DNA of 64,000 nt from Prostheceraeus crozeri (taxonomy: Eukaryota > Platyhelminthes > Polycladida > Euryleptidae). Of this stretch, positions 27,938 through 41,480 are shown piece after piece (position 1 is the stretch's first letter; every line of letters starts with the position of its first letter). Below the pieces are notes generated by a model. The model was not told the origin of the DNA. It saw only the letters and a program-made list of their open reading frames with translations, and made no database searches. The stretch lies in the NCBI GenBank assembly GCA_907163375.1, contig CAJQUW010016990.1, positions 1 through 64,000 of the forward strand, written 5' to 3'. The translations under genes were made by a program, and so were the position numbers.

Positions 27938-29807
27938 ATGACAAATTCTCTTAAATTTGACCGCTTATTTCTCGAAGTCTTGGTGAAAGATGATGACGCT
28001 GCCCTCAAGGACATACTCAACGATCTGTTCCCAACATCTGACCGGTTGATTTCTTTCTTGGATAATTCAAGCATTCTCTCAACAATCCCTCAAGAGTTGG
28101 GCAAATCTTCCTCTACTTCTTCTCAATTGCACTTGACAAAGCCCTTACTGGTCGCACACATGAGCGGAGCAAAACAATGCTGTTCTCTTCTAGTTTCATT
28201 GATCGATCATCACGCATTTTGTAAGATTCGGCAATTGGGATGCAATGTCCTACACGCATTAGCTATCGGTTGTTCATTAAGAATTGCTCCCGTTGAGCAT
28301 TACACTGAAATCAAGTGCACTCTCATTGCAACGATTGATCAGTCAATGACTCAAACTTTGTACGAAGCAGCTTGTGATCTCGGCCTTTGTCCAACTGAGC
28401 TAAGTGCTTACCTGGGTGAGTCAGGTCTATGTGCATCTTTCATGAAATCGTCACCAGCTCTTCAACCAGAGGTAGAAGTGAGTGGAATACATCAGAAGAC
28501 TTCATATGACATCAGTCTTTACCATCCTGGGACACTGCGGACCAGACAGATGGTATCACCGTTGCTGTTGTTGGTCTTAACAGCAGACAATGATCGTCTG
28601 ACTCGATACAAAGATGAAGGTATATTCCGAGATCACGGCATTTTTCATCAATGGTTCAAAGAGTATTATCGCTCAAGCTGGATCGTTCTTTATCCTGTTC
28701 CACTCATATTCACCACTGTCATCATTTTGTCAGTTGCCATTGGTGATGGCTATCACATGCGCTACTTGCGTTTGGTTTGCAGTGGTTTCAATCGCACATA
28801 CGCCGAAGAACAGGCAGACATCTTAGGCGGGAAGGATCTCTCTTCCGTTGCGTTTAAACTCAGAATGTTTTCGGCCTCATTAAATTCAACTATAGCAATA
28901 ATATAGCAATAACTATTACAATAATTCACATATTTCTATGTGATTACTTATCCAACAGCGTTGGTTACATTTTCGTGTATCTTTTAGAAATTTTGATTTT
29001 ATGAGTCTGAAATATTTAGTATCTAATGCCTTACTTCTTCCCTGTTGCGTCGGAAAATGCTTCATGTTATTGAAAAGTGAAGAACTGTGCGACATCCATG
29101 GCGAATATGCTCTTTCTATATACGGCCTCTTAACAATAAGTGAATACTTGTTGTTGGTGTACATCACGGCATTTTCTTACATTGTTCTTCCTCTTGTAGG
29201 TAGATTCATAGGAAATTTGTTTTACACAGCCAAGTATTTCCTTATCTTCTTCTTTCTATTCCTAAGTCTCATGGCGGTATTCTCTCAACTCTATCTGACT
29301 CTAGAAGGTCCCGTTGCTCCTTACAATAACACCATGGCACAACAGCAAACAGGAATTTCAAGTTATTTCTCAAACTACAGCGCAGTCTTCTACACGACAT
29401 TTAGGATTTCTCAGAACATCATAGACTTCGACAGAAACGATGGAGATATTCCTACAACAGCTTTGCATATGATCTTTGTGTTGATAGTTCCACTTGTAAT
29501 CTTCAATTATGTAATCGGCGTAATTTCATCGAAAATGGGAGAAATCAGCGATATCGAAGAGGAAATGTATGTGATGCAGCATATCTTGGCATCAGCGTGG
29601 ACCAGAGCTGTGATTTGGCCTTTGATTCGCTGTTATTACTGGATGAGCGGAAGCGAAGTGGAATGGAAATTATCGCTTAGCTCATGCTTTGAGATTACGA
29701 TGGCTGATGAGGAGCTGATTAAAGATCTATATCGACAAATGAAAGTCGATGATGTGGTGTCCGAATCAATGAGCAACATAAGGAATCAATCAGCCTGTGG
29801 TTGGTGA
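27938..29807 (+). pseudogene. TRP-like cation channel, disrupted paralogue (copy B)
   Basis: It begins MTNSLKFDRLFLEVLV and matches copy A almost base for base through the N-terminal domain and S1 (to about 28770). The S1-S2 loop, S2 and S3 (about 28775-29130) are much more diverged. Similarity then returns to near identity for S5, pore and S6 (about 29190-29660). The last 45 or so codons differ from copy A. Within S2, a segment about 28 bases longer than in A, with a duplicated ATAGCAATA, brings in a TAG at about 28904 and shifts the frame, so the ORF from 29001 is in another frame. Frame loss makes a pseudogene likely; an unrecognised small intron is the alternative, but I found no splice pair that restores the match. 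Head-to-head with copy A, 6.3 kb apart. Confidence 0.72.
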
Positions 29808-32140
29808 CAGTTTGCACTCGAACTGATTTTTCATCTTTAACATTCTCCTTTGGCGCATCCACCGTCAGCACCCTATCCTCGAACTAACTAATGAGACAGC
29901 CACTCTCGAGACTTTTAAATATAGAAACCCGACCATCAATGCTTATGTAGGAAATCGGGCGATTTACCAACCTCTTACACTCTGAATGTTTTTCTTTGGA
30001 TCCCGCATATTCCATCTGCTTTACACATCGCTTTGAACGATTCATCGCTCGACATTGATGTCTCAAACTTGTTTATCATGCAGTCTGATTCGTGCAAACT
30101 ATAAGGAGCTCCTTGAAACCAGAAATCTTGATGCTGTTAATACAAGCATGTCCCCGCCTGGTTCTCTGAAAGTTGAACGCGTTAGGACGTCAGCCATCTG
30201 TCGTTATCGGTGTGTTTGTTTACAGTCTTACACAACAAATTACACAACATGCACGAATGTCATGGGCGACATGCAAATTGTTCAATTCGAATCTTAGAGT
30301 ATGTGGAAGCTAAATAAGATTTGTACTTTCGAGCAAAACGACATCGCACTCTTTTGTGCCGCATGTTGTTGCCAAGACTGTTATTGCGAAGGCAACCTAA
30401 GTTGCCGTATAAATACGGTACACTACAGTAAGTGCAAATAAGCAATGGTTGTCCTTATACACCAATTTTGTGTCAATTCTATTATTTTAACCGCTACTTT
30501 ATGTATGGGGCGGATCAGCCACCCCAATATGAATTTCGTTGAAGATTGAGAAACTATTGAGCTTTGGTGAATGATATTCCTTGACTCACTACTATGCAGC
30601 ATATGTATTTCTCATAAATATCTTATATGTGATGTAATAGATACCAATTTATTGTCAATTCTATTATTTTAATCGATAAAAAATTGCAGCAGAAAATTTT
30701 AAATGTTAGCAATTTTTCATCAAACGTAGGTGTGATATCTTAACTTCATGACATGGGAAATATTTCTGAATTATTAAATATTTGCGAAAAATAATCACTA
30801 TCGTGGCGAATATTTGTCTTATTGTTTTTGAATAATGCCATACAAGAGAAAGTCGCTAGAGTCGTGTCGATCTTTCTACCTGATTCAATAATACTGTCTC
30901 CTTTACTTCAAGTAACTCAATACGTCAATTTTTCACAGCAATGATCTTGTTTCTGAACTACATACAGTAGTTATCCATTCTGAAATTTTGCCAAATTGAG
31001 AAAGCATAGAATAATAACAGCCTAAATTGTCATTTGTAGACCATGCAGATCTGATCACAAGAAAGCGCACCACCTAAATTTCGTTGAAATTCAATCGATT
31101 ATCATGCCTTCCAATCGTGTCACACATAACAACGTGACATACATCATTCGGGAGCTTGAATTCACAGCTTTAATATGAGCTACAATAGACTTTTTCTGTT
31201 GTTGTACTTGCTGAGCAGGGCTCAAAATGTTAAAGTCACTTAATTTATAAATCGAAATCTTTCAATGAGCATGTGAGCCTGATAATGAATCAGGCACAAG
31301 AAGAACGAGCATTTTCTAAGCTCTCTTTTGATATAGGCTAACTGGTCATCAAAATTGGTGAAGCAAGAAAAAATTAGTTATATCGTGAAGTCATCACAAA
31401 ATCATGGCTACTTTTACTGAAAATGTTGTATTCTCACTTTTTCTTCAAAAATGTTTATGTTTGGTATCTTCAGAATCCTTGCGTTGTAAGGAGTGCGAAT
31501 ATGTAAGTTTTATTCAAGTAAGTTCAATAGCTCTTTATCAAACTTCTTCAACATTTTTCTCATTACCGTTGAAGCACACAAACACAATGTAAGGCGAACG
31601 TTTTCCATGACTCACTAGGTGACACGCGTAATTACGGAACACCCCAAACATCCGTGGTTAAGGACATTATATTCTTCTACCCGCGTACATACGCGCAGCA
31701 CTAAGAGTCAGAAATCACTTGATCTGATGCTGTTAAAACATGAGGAATGTTTATGAATACGCGCGGGAGAGCGTTTATAGTTTGCGCGTCATCTACGGTT
31801 GTCTGCGTTGCCGCTTGAACCACGGATGAACCGCTAAGCATGTTCTGTCTTCCCTGAGCATGAAATTGAGGATTGCTTGGGATATTTCCAAGTTGTCTAA
31901 CGGGTCTTCTTTGAGCCAAAACCGGCATCCAAGGCTACACTTTATTTTTACATTCCTGTCGCTTTATGTCCACGTGAACTTTCCCTTGTTATTGTTGCAC
32001 TTCATTAACTATATTCTTAAGGCCCTAATTCACCTTAGGCTACACAACACACTCAATAAACAAATAACGAATAGCGAACTTCTGATTCTGAACTCAATGC
32101 ATAATACAAGCTTATCAGCCTAGTAAGCTGTGTTCAGGGT
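29808..32140. other. intergenic, with one direct repeat
   Basis: No gene recognised. TGTCAATTCTATTATTTTAA-type sequence occurs twice about 185 bases apart (around 30470 and 30653). A CCGTAT-AA-ATACGG inverted repeat lies at about 30403-30416. A minus-strand ORF at 31701-31928 has fair coding character but no recognisable family. Confidence 0.4.
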
Positions 32141-34612
32141 TTGATTTACTGTGCTGTAATAGCAACACAGCCACAAGCATCAGTAACTACCAGCTTAACC
32201 TCCGACTCAACCCCAACAAATCCAGGGAGCGTCTGCTCAGTATCTGACGGCGACCTGGTCGGTCAAACCTCTGTGTCTGATGGCATCCATCGGCAAGTTT
32301 GTACTGGTTTGTTCGGTTTCGTACTCTCCGAAACCTGCCCCTCAGAGAACCCGACTCTCCAAGCGGCTGCGGAAGGCAATGGCAAACCACCGCAGTATCT
32401 TGCAACTGAACCCTATGGAGATGAATCACAACTACAGTTATCACGTAAACGACGTTAATGGGAACTCTACCATGCTCGTTGATCCCTCGTCCGGTAGGCG
32501 TCCCTATAGAAGACAGGTAGGACCCGACCGTCAGCAAGCTACTGTCAAGCACAAGCAAAAGAAGAAAACAAAGAAGAAGTTGAAAGAGAAACGGCTAGCG
32601 ATTGGTACTTGGAATGTACGTACTATGAAGGATACAGGAAAACTCTATGCCCTGATTAAAGAACTCGAAGTATTGAATCTGGATGTTCTGGGAATCTCAG
32701 AAACGCGGTGGAGCGGAAGTGATAAATTCGATTGTTTGGATAGCACTATCATGTACAGTGGTACAGAGGAGCGAACTGGCCTAAGTGGTGCATCAATTAT
32801 AGTGCGAGGTAAAGCCCGGAAAAGTGTGATTATAGTTTCAACCCCATCTCGGACCGTATACTCGTTGTGAAGTTTTGCACCAAGCCTGTGCCCACAACAG
32901 TAATACAGGTTTATGCTCCTACAACTAGTCACGATGATGAAGTTGTTGACCTTTTCTATGAGAAAGAATGAGAACCAGGTTCTAAAGCGTTGGGAAGCGC
33001 GCATTTAAGCAGCTTTTCGGTTCAAATTCACCGGTTTTTCATCAGGAGCTGGTACTACGCCTCCAGCAGAGAAGGAGCCTGTTCCGCTGCTTGCAGAAGT
33101 CCAGAACGCGGTAAATAAATTGAAAATGGGCAAGACTGCAGGTCGTGACATTGTGTCTGCGGAACTCGTCAAGTTCGCTGGAGACTTTGCCACTAAAAGT
33201 CTTCACAAGCTTTGCGTGAGGATTTGGGAAACGGAACGTTGGCCAGACGATTGGAAAGAGCAAGAACTCGTATTACTGCACAAGACTGGCAATCCCAAAG
33301 AGTGTGGCAATTATCGCACCATTGCGCTTATATAGCATGCTAGCAAAGTCCTCCTCAATATACTGCTGGACCGCCTGCTCATGAAGATCGAACAGGAACT
33401 CCCAGATGAACAAGCAGGGTTTCAAATTGGCAGAGGCACCGCAAACATGTTGGCAACCCTACAAGTCATTATTGAAAAGGTGAATGACATGTCATGTGGA
33501 GCGGTTATAACTTTCATTGATTATTCCAAGGCTTTTGACAGCGGGAGCCACGGTCAGCTCTGGGATTTCATGTCTACTTTTGGATTCCCTGGTCACCTCG
33601 TCAACCTGATAAAGTCCCTCTCCTGCAATCAGCAAGGAGTTATTCGTTGGAACGGAGACCGAACCAAGCAATTTCCAATCAAAAAGGGTGTGCGTCAAGG
33701 ATGTTATCACCGCATCTTTTCAGTTTGCATACTCAGCAAATCATGAGAGAAACCGATTTTACGAACGCTGGCATCAATATCGGAGGCAGACAAATAAGCA
33801 ATGTCAGATATGCCGATGACACAGCTTTGATAGCCAAGAACATGTGTGAAATGCAGGAGATGGTTGACCAGGTAAATGCCGCAGGAATTGAGAGGTCGCT
33901 GAAGCTAAATGCAAGGAAGACAAAAGTAATGCGAGTCGGTTCAACACGTGATGAAGATAGCACAATCACAGTTGGGGCTGAGACTGTTGCAGAGGTTGAT
34001 CGCTTCAAATATCTTGGCTCTATCAAGAAAAATGATGGAAGTTGCACAGAAGACGTCCGTGTGAGAATAGCTATGGCTAAGGCGAAGATGACCAGACTGA
34101 ACAAGCTATGGGCAGATAGGGCACTACCAACAAAGCTCAAGATGAAATTAGTGAAGACGCTTGTGTGGCCAATTCTATCATATGGAGCGTAAGGATGGAC
34201 GCTGAAAACTGCAGACGAGAAACACATCGAAACTGCCGAAATGTGGTTCTGGAGGAGAATGTTGCACATAAATTACAGAGAGCACCGAACGAATGCCAGC
34301 ATCTTCGAGCAACTGGCCACTACCCCTATGTTACTTCGACACATTCGGAAAAGAAACTCTCCTTCTACGGTCATCAATGCAGGAAGGGAGGATGCCTTTT
34401 AACGAGAACTGTCCTGCAAGGCAACATGGAGGGCAGCCGGCGCAGACGAAGGCCCAGGACGCACTATGTCAACAACATCATGAAATGGACCGGACTCAAC
34501 ATGTACGAATTGAATGGCGCAACGCGTGAGCGAAAACTGTGGCGTGCCATATGGGTCGGCCGAAGTTCAGCAATGAATATGCCGCATAAAGTAAAGTAAG
34601 TAGCTGTAATAG
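32141..34612 (+). mobile_element. RTE-like LINE (APE endonuclease and reverse transcriptase), degraded
   Basis: About 32580-32870 reads as an APE-type endonuclease start (LAIGTWNVRTM, then VLGISETRWSG). About 33120-34192 reads as a reverse transcriptase: a thumb-proximal WPDDWKEQELVLLHKTGNP, CGNYRTIALI, DEQAGFQIGRGT, motif A FIDYSKAFD, FPIKKGVRQGC and motif C YADDTALIA. A LINE-type C-terminus (KLSFYGHQCRKGG, then HYVNNIMKWTGLN) ends at about 34600, followed by GTAAAGTAAGTA. Much of the endonuclease C-terminal half is missing between about 32870 and 33100. A stop (TAG at 33334-33336) follows the ALI motif, and frame changes occur near 33700 and 34190. Clade assignment to RTE is by motif memory only. 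Confidence 0.85.
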
Positions 34613-37600
34613 TATAACTTTATTCGGATGTCCCTTTCCAAATGATCTTGAATAGTAGATGGCTTGCTCAACTGACTGGAAGAAGAACGAAATAAAGTTG
34701 AAGGATGATTACTAAATAAGTATTCGATCATATCATCACTCTCATAAAAGGATGGTTGATCGCCACTGGCTTTGAATTCCCTGAAACACTTTTCCGATAG
34801 TGATGGTTTGGCATCATGCAAAGAAAGTCACTTCCTTGGACAGATGTCCGAATTTTAATCCGGCCATACGACAATGACGGTTGATGGCATCGTGAAGTGA
34901 GCCTAAAAATTCTATTTCAATTCAAATTTTCAAAACATGTGTGACAATACTAACGCACGTGTGTAAATCGTTTCAATCAATGGCAAAGTGTGAACGCAAC
35001 TATTCGAATTTGAGCACAGATGTCCGATCACAAATTGACTTTGTAGTGCTACATTGGTTTTAGTCTGGATATTTACGCGTTTCCATTTAGTCGCTATTAG
35101 CAACGCTCCTCATCGCATTGGTATTTAATTAAACTGAAGTCATCAAAAGTTTGGAACACCTGGTTGATTTAAGAAATTATCTTTTCTAAAAATGGAATCC
35201 GGAAGACGCACACTTCAACATCGACTCAGACAGAGTTGATATTTTTTCTCATTAGTCTTTTCTTATTGCATTTTATTCGTTTAATTTTATGGGCCTACAA
35301 GTGAAGCCTAAGCCATAAAAATAAAACTATGAAATCAATCAAGTTTATCGAAATACTTGTTATGGTATGAAACTTTGAGGTATTCTCAAAACAGTATACG
35401 AAAAAGAAGACTTAAAAATCAATTTACCTTGGAACAATAGAAGTCTGAAATCAGGGAGGGACTTTCCGCTCAACCTATGTGTTTCCCATTGGTCGAAAAA
35501 CAAACCCCGAAGGTTACTTCGGTTCAATTGAAAACAAAATTAATCAATATTTACACATTTTTCAGGAAATCTGTACATCATGAGCGGAATAATACATCAT
35601 TTCTTCAGTCGTTCATACTTCTTAATCAGATGCATGATTTGCTTCTTCGTCAGCTGATAAATATTTTCAGGGTCACGTACCATTGCCTGAAATACAATGA
35701 GAGAATATATCTAGCCTGTTTTGCTTAATCATTGAGAAGAGGCTCATTCCACTTCATAGAAGGGTTAAAAGCACACAGAACAATACATTGATAGATCCAG
35801 AGGGCCTTTTGCCCGAGGTATTTCCCTTGGCATTATCAAAAAATGAAAAACATACATTTTTCAAACCGCTTCAATACCGGGCATTTTCTGTTACCGGACA
35901 ACTGATGACCTCGAAGCAGATTAAAAATGAATACTGTGAAGATACTAAACTTTCTTAAATCAGTAGTGGAGCAGGAGAGAGTACTCATGCTACAAGTTGT
36001 AGCAAGAAGAAGCCTGCAATTCAGTATGTTCAGATTCTGATTATCATCTCCAGAATAGAGTAGTCTATCTCTACAGTCTATGCTATGATGAAATTTTCTT
36101 TGTATGTTTTTCGAAATTCGTGCATGCTTAATGCCTGAATTAAAATTGTGATTTTTTATGAAATTGTTTGGCTTCAGTCTCACAAATGCATGTTCGAATA
36201 ACATATTCGATTATAAACAACAGTACTTTTAAATACAATTTTCTGTTTTCTCGGTTTCAAATTTAACCAAGAATGACAGTTAATCGAACAAATACGGTGT
36301 ATCTGTCTTGCAAAGTGAACGGAAATGAACTGAGTGAAAAGAATTTTCATAAAGATGAATGATTAGCGCAAGATGAAAAGACTGGCGAACTGGGAGAACA
36401 ACCAAAATCGACTAATTAACGGCGAGCAGAATGAACTGAAAATGTCCTGACAGAGACCACCATCCAATTGTCAGCTGCTGAAATCCATTATCATGTGCAT
36501 CCTTTCCAAGCCATAATTTACATTCCATTACACATTTCGGTTGCCCTATTTGAATTACTTAGCCATCAATAGTTAACCTTTGTCATCACGGCAAATGATG
36601 CTGAAATAATGGAGAAAATCAGATTTCTAATAAATTGTCAGATATTTGCAATCGCACCATGTGTTCTCTCTCTTTCCAGCCACATTCTCTTCTTGCTTCA
36701 TCAGGTGCTCAAAATGTTCATCCTGTTATCCAAACAAATAAAACATGACTAATTTGACCTGAATTTCAGATAATAACACACGAAACATTCCATTCCACTG
36801 ACGCACGACTGATCCAAAAAGAATCAGCTGTTTTTAGTTGCACAAATTGCATGACAGTTCATCAAACTATCGATACATACATCATATCTGCAAAAATAAA
36901 TCATCATTGCATAGTCTCGGCAAGATATTCGCACCAAATTAACGCCCTAGAGTTTACGCATAAGGTTCATAGAAATGTGATTATTTTTAATTTCGAATGA
37001 ACAACTGCCGATTCAACATGCGGGTCAAAATGATCGTGGAAATGTTACCTGATGTCATTAAATTTCTCTTATGACAACGATTTGATTAATTGGACAATTC
37101 TATAGTGACAAGACTTTCACAAGACTTTTTCAACTCTGTAGGCAGTTTAGAGCAACCTAAATCTTCTGAATTTCAGACGCATATTTGATTACATTAGATT
37201 TTCATCTCATAGAAAAATTAGACCGAAAACTGTACTACAGCCAATATCAGAGCTCAGAAAGTAGGCGTAATGGACGCTCGCGGAGAAATTTTAATTTAGA
37301 CTTTTTAATCTTCATCTGCAAAACTCTGCGAATTGACTGGGAGCAACACTTTCAAGTGATACTTTCCGAAAACAAGAGACACGAAAGTTAAGGAATTTAT
37401 TTTTGATAAGCACAAAACGATTTCGGTTTCATTTTATATTTGCATCTTCAACGGTACAGACGCTTGCGTAACGAACGCTTCTTCTGTCCATTTGCTAATT
37501 AAGGATTGCTTGTAAAACAATCCTGAGCTCGTTTTTTCCAAAGATTGTGTATCAACGACACATTTATGCTTTAATCAAGTATCTTTTGTAGCTTTTCCCC

Positions 37601-40018
37601 ATGAAGGACTGTAACGGACACTTTATTTTTCGATAATTTTTACTTATTTTTTATACTATCTATTATGGATTGATACTGTCTAATCGTGATATTACAGCTA
37701 GTTATGCCAGCGTCCGTTACGTAATGGACATTCGTAATTTCAATCCATTATAAAGATTCATGAAATCAATCATTCGGAGAATTGATTGCAGCACTGGATT
37801 GTATTGCTGAAACTTCCTTTATGCCCGTAATCTTGTCGGTTGTTAGCGGTAAGCATAGCCACCATTTCGTAAGAACCTGGCAATCGTTGGGACTAAATTT
37901 TAACTTAAGCCAGGTGACGCCATCGCTGTCAACCAAGCGGGGCATCTGGCGAGCTGACAGCTTCAAGACGAGATTGTTGAGCAGAACTCAATTATAGAGA
38001 TTTCAATGATCGGGAATCCATGGCTACTGAAAATCATTCATCGGTGGGAGACAGCTTGACAAAACTATTGTGGTTCAGTTTTTCGTTATCATCAACCAAA
38101 CGATGAGTTTCTCAGCTACAATTTTTAAGATTTTTACTTTTTGTTGCTGCGTAAATGAAGAAATTCCCGCATTTTCTAAGACAGTCCAAACGCGAGAATT
38201 ATAGACAATTTACTCGTATTGAATCGTTTGTTCCAGATTGCTGAGAAAGGAATGTGAATGTTTGCCGGAATTCATATTTTCATGGTCTATTTTTACACAA
38301 CAGGGCCCCTATCACCTGTCAACTTGATCTCCTTCAAAATCAGAGAAAACAAATCAAATCAGGTACAATAACATACATAAAAAGAAAAAGGCAGATCCCG
38401 TTAAAGCGGAGAGTCAGAGGCGGAACAGGTCCCTCAACACTTGCCATGAAATGCTAACAAAAGGGAAACTAACGCGATGAAGGATTAAATGAACTTCCAA
38501 AACACGTTGAACCGGACAAGTCGACAGTGACAAGCTGGACAAGCACCTACGGCAGCAAGGGCAACGAGAAAATACCTGCGAGGGTTAGAAAATGAATAGA
38601 GAACAGAAAAGAGGAATGTTGAAATAAACGAAGAAACACCGCTAGCACAATGTAGAGGAAATACTCCAAATAACAAATTATAACAAAAAATAACAATTCA
38701 TAATTAACAATGAAGGAAGAGAAAAGAGCAAAGAGACAACCCGTTTTACCAGCCTCAACAGCAGCGACTGAGCACGAAACTAGCCCCCAAAAAATCTGAT
38801 TTTTCACTGGTTTGAGTTAGTTAGTTACACTAGAACGGACAACTGGTTTCAGATTGTCATTTCAGTCGATCATTTAGGTACCGATGTAGGTCAATGTTGC
38901 TACATCTTATGAAGAATAAATAATTTTAATTAGCCTCGCTTGTTCTCTAGGATGAAATACAACAAGTGATATGATAATACAATCGCTTCTCACAGTTAAT
39001 ACAGTTCCATGACGCGATGAAACAGGCGGCGCAAACTTCGCAATCTCAGTGATAAAATCGATGTGAATGCGTGTGCATAATGAAAGACAAAACAACCCAA
39101 TAAAAATGATAATACAAAAATCAAAACCAAAAGCAATAATACAAAAATTACGAAAATAATGAATTACTTAATAAAAGTACAAACTAAAACATGGAAGAAA
39201 ATAGAAAAAAATTAAGTGAATAGCAAAAATATAAATAAAACACAAAATAATAGAACAAACTAAATAAATTAAATAAAACAGTAAAAATATGAAAATCATA
39301 TGCAAATAAAAAATTTGAAATTACAAAAAAATATCTAGAAAAAGAATAAAATTGCTGAAACATTCAAGCACAGCAACAGATTCTTGCCGCAAGGCGATTT
39401 ATTGTAAGTTATTTTATCAAATTGTCTTTATGTAGATAGAGAAGTGATAATAGTCGTGAATATTTATAAAATATAATGATAAGCTGCCATAAGCTGCCAG
39501 CTATGACACACATTTTTGCTTAAGTTTTGAAAAGATTCTAAACCTTCGCATCCACCTCTCCAGAAAACCATAGATGGACAATAGGATTATTGGCTCACTT
39601 GTCTTAATCTGCGGTAGCTGAAAATGCGTCATCAATGCGCCTGTTGACTGCATTACTTTTATCAATTATTGGGAAATAAATTAGAGTTTGAAAAAATGGC
39701 GTTTATTGAAAGCATGGTTTAAAACAAGCAGTCATAAAACTTATTTACTTTCTCCTTGTAACGTCTGCTTTTCCTCCTTGGTGAGGGTTGGACGCGCATT
39801 CACAGTCATAAAACATTGTTTAAAAATGATTCTTTTTGTACTTTTGATTATCCACTTCTCAAATGATATTGGAAACCGTGTCTCATTTAGTCAGATGCAA
39901 CATGTAGTGACTGTGCTTCGATCGCAAATGTCTAAATGAGAAAAACATTAGTCTATCTACAAAATCATTTAAAAAGTTCCGCCAGTTCTTAAAAAATCTG
40001 TCATTAAACGCATGGCAA
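34613..40018. other. gene-poor region
   Basis: About 5.4 kb without a recognisable gene. ORFs are short and unlike known proteins. A strongly A-rich strand (poly-A interrupted by short words such as AATAAAAC) covers about 39090-39370. CGTCCGTTACGTAATGGACA at about 37710 and TGTAACGGACAC at about 37609 share a CCGTTAC/GTAACGG word, perhaps a small inverted repeat. Nothing else supportable. Confidence 0.45.
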
Positions 40019-40212
40019 TTTTGAGGCAGCATGGCACGAAGCCGTCGCCGGGGGGGACCAAGAACCCAATACATCGACAATATTACGAAGTGGTCGGGAC
40101 TCAGCGTTCAACAGCTGAATATAACGACGTGCGATCGCAAGTTGTGGCGTGCAATGTCCAACGGGTCGGTTGAGCAAATTCAGCAATGAATATATCGTAT
40201 AAAGTAAAGTAA
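40019..40212 (+). mobile_element. 5'-truncated LINE 3' end, same family as 32141-34612
   Basis: Reads like the C-terminus of that element (RRRGGPRTQYIDNITKWSGL, then CDRKLWRAM), followed by CAGCAATGAATAT and the same GTAAAGTAAGTAA tail. Only about 190 bases remain. Confidence 0.8.
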
Positions 40213-40477
40213 GTAATTTCGATTGCGAAATTACCGTATCACGCATATATATTAATATACTGCGTGACAAAAGATCTTAACACTTAGAATTATATGGATA
40301 ATTTTTTTTCATTAATGAAGCAGCATCAAAACTATAACTTAAAATGATAAAAATTCATTTCACACATACCTTGCAACCTACATAGCCCCCTAGCATTAAT
40401 GCAAGCTCAAATTATATTGTTTATAGAGATCATCCGATCTATATTAGTTTAGCTTCATATTTATCAACATAACAAGG

Positions 40478-41480
40478 ATCAGTTTTGGGGCCTCTGCTGT
40501 TTGTCCTCTACACGGCAGATCTCGTCGAAATTGCTCATGAACATGATCTTCGCATGCACTCTCATGCCGATGATATTCAATTATATGGCTTCTGTGACAT
40601 GTCGGAGAAAGGGCGATTGAATGCGAAAATATCTGTCTGCTTGGACGTTCTAATCAACTGGTTTGCTTCCAATCGGCTGCAAACTCAGCCTCCACAAATC
40701 CAAGTTTATGTGGTGCGGATCTGAACATCGGATGAGAAGCTTCTCTCCTGAGCCTGTTCGTCTGGGCCCCAATTTGTCCTCTCCTGTGAATTCTGTCAGA
40801 TGCCTTGGAGTCCAATTTGACTCAGTGTTGTCATTTCGAACGCACATCACTAAGACCGTCGCCTCCTGCTTTGCCATGCTTCAGAGGATAAGATCGATAC
40901 GCCGCTCAGTCAGTCCAGCTCTTCTGACATCCATCATCGTGGCTTTAGTTCGCAATCGTCTGGACTACTGCATCTCCGTCCTCGCTGGCGTCCCATCCAC
41001 CTAGTTCTGTCGTCTTCAGGCCGTTCTCAATGCTGCCGCCAGACTCATTAATGGATGCAACCGCTACTCCTCGGTTTCGCCTTTGCTTAGAGAACTTAAG
41101 TGGCTACCGATACATGCAAGAATCCAGCAACGTATAGCGGTCATCGTTCACTCCTGTCTCAGTAGAGCTGCTCCCGACTACCTGCTCAGTGAGCTCCATC
41201 TCGTTTCACAAGCTGAGGGGCGATCCCGCTTGCGCTCTGCACGAGGGCCTTTCCTCCTGACGTCTTCCGTGCGCCGTCCTACACTCGGTGGACGATCCTT
41301 CAAAGCAACTGCACCTCGAGTCTGGAACTCTTTGCCGGTTGATATCACCAAAGAATCATCACCGAAAGCTTTTAAGACTCTTCTGAAGTCGTATTTTTTG
41401 TCAAATTCTTAATTAAATGTAAAGTGTCCTAGAAGTTCCTGTGATATAACGACACTCTAATAAAGCTCATGAACGAATGA
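40478..41480 (+). mobile_element. 5'-truncated L2/CR1-type LINE
   Basis: Starts inside the reverse transcriptase at GPLLFVLYTADL. It has the catalytic motif HADDIQLY, a thumb region with VRCLGVQFDSVLSFRTHI, and a C-terminus with LKWLPIHARIQQRIA, RPTLGGRSFKATAPRVWNSLP and FKTLLKSYFL. The 3' end has AATAAAGCTCATGAACGAATGAAC, read here as AATAAAGCTC then ATGAACGAATGAAC, a short tail typical of L2-like elements. A frame change near 40690 and a stop near 41003 break it. Confidence 0.88.

Noticed and set aside
31701-31928. Minus-strand ORF with fair coding look
   Set aside because: No recognisable domain, no splice context, single short frame; left out as a gene.
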